From: Albifimbria verrucaria
Taxonomy: Eukaryota; Ascomycota; Sordariomycetes; Hypocreales; Stachybotryaceae
Direction of reading: 5' to 3'
Assembly: GCA_020081605.1 (NCBI GenBank)
Contig: JAHREC010000006.1
Coordinates: forward strand, 1 to 18,614
DNA length: 18,614 nt
Of this stretch, positions 16,387 through 18,614 are shown in pieces; position 1 is the stretch's first letter, and the number at the start of each line of letters is the position of its first letter. Below the pieces are notes generated by a model. The model saw only the letters and a program-made list of their open reading frames with translations, was not told the DNA's origin and searched no databases. The translations under genes and the position numbers were made by a program.

Positions 16387-17482
16387 CTGACCAGGCTATA
16401 TTGACGTGGGGTCGCGCAGTCGACGATCTGCTGTCGAGGTGGATTAGACCATGCGGTGGATCTTTGCCGTTCTAGTCGCCTGCTGATTTGCGATCGTATT
16501 AACTTACCGTAATCGCTCGCTTTGCGCCAGATATAATAGCCTTCCACGTTCCCTTTGAGGTCATGCCGATACAGTCACCCAACGTTGAGAACCAAGACGT
16601 AAATCGTCTTACATGCCGAGGCATTTCATGCAAATGCCACATATCCATGCAACAAAGGACATTACAGGGCGTATTGGCCTCATGGGAACAGTCCTGCAGC
16701 AAGCCCGACCAACCACACCCGATGGGTAAAACGACACCACCAACTTCGGCTTCCCAGGTATTCGCGCGTGGCTTCATACAAAGAGAGTTCGATGATGAAT
16801 GGAGCCGGGCGGCCTTGTATTCCTTGGTGTCGGACGAGGATAAAGAAACATTTTCTGATGGCATGGTATGTACCACTGCCACTGCCACCAGAGAGCATCG
16901 GTGTTTGCCACCACGGGACCCCCAGATGACTGCCTCTTGTGCGTGGGAGGCGTATGTGCCTTCATGAGTTTCAAATGGGATGAAAGAAGGCCCACAATGA
17001 TTCACATCTACAGGGTATCCGAATCCTGACGATTGCCATTCTGACCCCAGCTTCATCTTATCAATGCTTACCGGCTTCAATCTTTTGGTAACTTCAGGGC
17101 AGCCAAGGTGTGTGTCGCGGAAGACTCCGGGACGAGCCCATTTTGGCGTAGCTTGTCAGCTAAGCGACCAAAGCACAACCCCTGCGAAAGTTCTGAGGGA
17201 CTGGGTCTTGAGGTCGGCCCTGGGGAGGGGGAGACGCCATCAGGACGACCGGTAATAACCAAATCTTATGGAGGGTGGTCTTGATGTGGTATGGGTTATG
17301 ATCCGTCTCTCGGAGATAGCTATGGCTTAGCAATGCATCATACATATGCACCCCCACCGTCCCCTTGGTCGCTGCGTTGCATATAATGGTCCTTTCTGCC
17401 TCTTCTTGATATCTCTAGCCTACACTCGATTCGCCCCATTCGAACCAATACCCAATCGCTTAAATCCTCCCTATCAGTCAAA
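16387..17482. other. No clear gene; competing open frames on both strands
   Basis: A 193-codon minus-strand frame (17080-16499) and a plus-strand frame (16503-16967, first ATG 16563) cover the same bases, and neither has a known domain. A GTATGT donor-like site at 16866 favours the plus strand slightly. 17263-17482 is likely the promoter of the next gene, with a TATA-like TATAATG near 17382 and a CT-rich leader. Confidence 0.3.
17379..17386 (+). promoter_or_regulatory. TATA-like element upstream of the membrane-protein gene
   Basis: GCATATAATGG lies about 100 nt before the ATG, followed by a CT-rich leader. Position and leader fit a fungal core promoter; function is not shown. Confidence 0.35.
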
Positions 17483-17925
17483 ATGGGCTCGTATATCCTT
17501 GTGCCTATCATTCTAGCAGTGGTTGTCGTTATTCCTAGCCTCGGTGTGTTTGCTGGCTTCAAAATATCTAAGTGGCGGCAGTCAAAATTGGCACCCGATA
17601 GGGAAAGAGGTATGAACCTCCGCTGTTGGTGGAATAAAAACATGCTGACAGGTTGTTGACAGACACCAACGTTGCAGTATCATCCCTTGCTGCGAGCAGG
17701 TTCAATGTTCCGGTGCGTCCGGAACCAGGAACCTCGACAGCAAAACCGGCGGCAAGCAGCCCATTGTGGCAACCCACCGGTCAAGTCAACCATGCTGGTT
17801 CAGCTAGCCGTCTCCAGACCATACAGAACTGGCTACAGAGTGTCGTAAGTCGTCTGCCGACACGAAACTTCAACTCGCTTCCTGCCAATGCGGACAATGG
17901 TCCCAAGAGCTTCATGGATTGTTGA
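17483..17925 (+). CDS. Two-exon gene, 129-residue single-pass membrane protein, unknown
   Basis: Exon 1 is 17483-17609 and exon 2 is 17663-17925. The intron 17610-17662 (GTATGA donor, CTGAC branch, GACAG acceptor, phase 1) joins the two frames exactly, giving 130 codons with the TGA. The start context is favourable (TCAAAATGG). Residues 4-26 form a strongly hydrophobic segment (YILVPIILAVVVVIPSLGVF) followed by basic KISKWRQSK, so by the positive-inside rule the tail is probably cytosolic. The tail (about residues 45-129) is Ser/Ala/Pro/Asn rich with one helix-like stretch (SRLQTIQNWLQSVVSRL). A GTAAGT at 17846 could be a second donor but is read through in this model. No family recognised; a role at a membrane is inference. 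Confidence 0.65.
17610..17662 (+). other. Intron of the membrane-protein gene
   Basis: 53 nt: GTATGA donor, CTGAC branch site at 17645, acceptor GACAG. Phase 1, and the only choice that joins the hydrophobic exon to the long downstream frame. Confidence 0.65.
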
Positions 17926-18086
17926 AAAAGTTTACGGTGGTGGTTGCAATCAGTGAGCGAAAGGGCATTAGGATGTTGAAATAGCTACCTTATCTACTTT
18001 TCCATTGTATTTACTCTATCTTGATATTCCCCTTCGCAATGAATGTGCTGCCAGGGCTAAAGGCTCTTTCCTCGGCCTGGCCTTGT

Positions 18087-18366
18087 CTAGTTGTAGCTGG
18101 TAACTACGTCAATTGTCACTTGTGGCGAGCAAATGTGAGTTTGGGTGAGCGTGTATCGACCGGGAATTTCTGAGCTCGCGTCCAGACTTACTTTAGACAT
18201 AAATCGCGAGTTAAGCCATAGGCCGGGATGCATCTCGGCCTCTGAGGCAACCTCTTTGTAAAGGAAACTAGTGAACGCTGCCGACATTGTGACACCGACC
18301 GGAGAGATCCGCAACGACATCAGGAGTGTCGGGTCGCAACTCTGATAGCTGACGCAATCCTAGGGG
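18087..18366 (-). CDS. Possible internal or terminal exon of a minus-strand gene
   Basis: On the minus strand a TAG acceptor-like site ends at 18367 and the following frame is open to a TAG at 18087-18089. It contains MSLRISPVGVTMSAAFTSFL and EAEMHPGLWLNSRFM, which read like protein. A consensus GTAAGT donor at 18191-18186 could end the exon there. A different minus-strand frame starts at an ATG at 18586 and reaches 18320. The plus strand is also open from about 18245 to the window end, including GVDIGAGSPLLGGIALVIET. Strand and structure are therefore unresolved. Confidence 0.28.
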
Positions 18367-18614
18367 TCGATATCGGCGCAGGTTCGCCTCTGCTTGGCGG
18401 CATCGCCCTCGTAATAGAGACTGCCGTGTCAGAAGCACTCGCGCAGCTACAGAGCCGGAATATATGCGTTTCTGTATGGACAGCAAGATTCGGCCTCGTT
18501 ACAGTTTTACAGCGGACGTGGCATTGGCGGATGCGAGTTGACGCCCATTGGTTAGTGTTTGTTAACAACGGAAAGCTACTCGCCATCTCAATGACGGGGC
18601 GTCTTGAACGGCGA

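Noticed and set aside
16499..17080. 193-codon minus-strand frame as a gene
   Set aside because: An equally protein-like frame covers most of the same bases on the plus strand, there is no domain or splice support, and long antisense frames arise by chance in this composition.

Overview
The window looks like accessory chromatin of a filamentous ascomycete (Pezizomycotina). The evidence is: spliced genes with 53-77 nt introns (GTGAGT/GTATGA-type donors, CTGAC/CTGAT branch sites, AG acceptors); pyrimidine-rich leaders; GC-normal sequence alternating sharply with A+T blocks; and repeat copies that differ almost only by C/T and G/A transitions, as expected of repeat-induced point mutation (RIP). 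Nothing resembles a bacterial operon. The lineage cannot be fixed from the sequence alone.

Layout. 1-1955: weak coding potential, one complete but unspliced 135-codon frame at the left edge, and two adjacent palindromes at 1201-1234. 1956-2210: an A+T-rich TA-flanked miniature inverted-repeat element. 2213-5770: no convincing intact gene; it holds two unequal copies of a dispersed repeat (3545-3656 and 3771-4074) and a G+C-richer block of short broken frames (about 4040-5760) that looks like a decayed gene or element. 5771-8381: weak candidates only. 8382-10537: two abutting long open frames that together resemble a pogo/Fot1-type transposase with its catalytic acids lost, followed by a C-terminal part carrying an in-frame tandem duplication. 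10538-11672: small minus-strand candidates. 11673-11880: a 16-unit, 13-bp minisatellite ending five bases before the start codon of a two-exon, 422-residue unknown gene (11886-13212). That gene runs into a convergent two-exon 92-residue gene (13540-13205), and the two stop codons overlap by 8 bp. 14438-16384: a TA-flanked foldback DNA element degraded by transitions, into which two different LTR-like elements have inserted, each with a perfect 5-bp target duplication. 17483-17925: a two-exon gene for a 129-residue single-pass membrane protein. 17926-18614: possible exons of a gene leaving the window.

The best-supported biology is (a) a layered transposon stack that can be ordered in time, (b) a transposase-derived gene that keeps an open frame despite a dead active site, and (c) an unknown gene whose start is abutted by a recently homogenised minisatellite. 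No pathway or multi-gene system can be assigned from sequence alone. Spliced models were worked out by hand from splice consensus and reading phase and have no transcript support.
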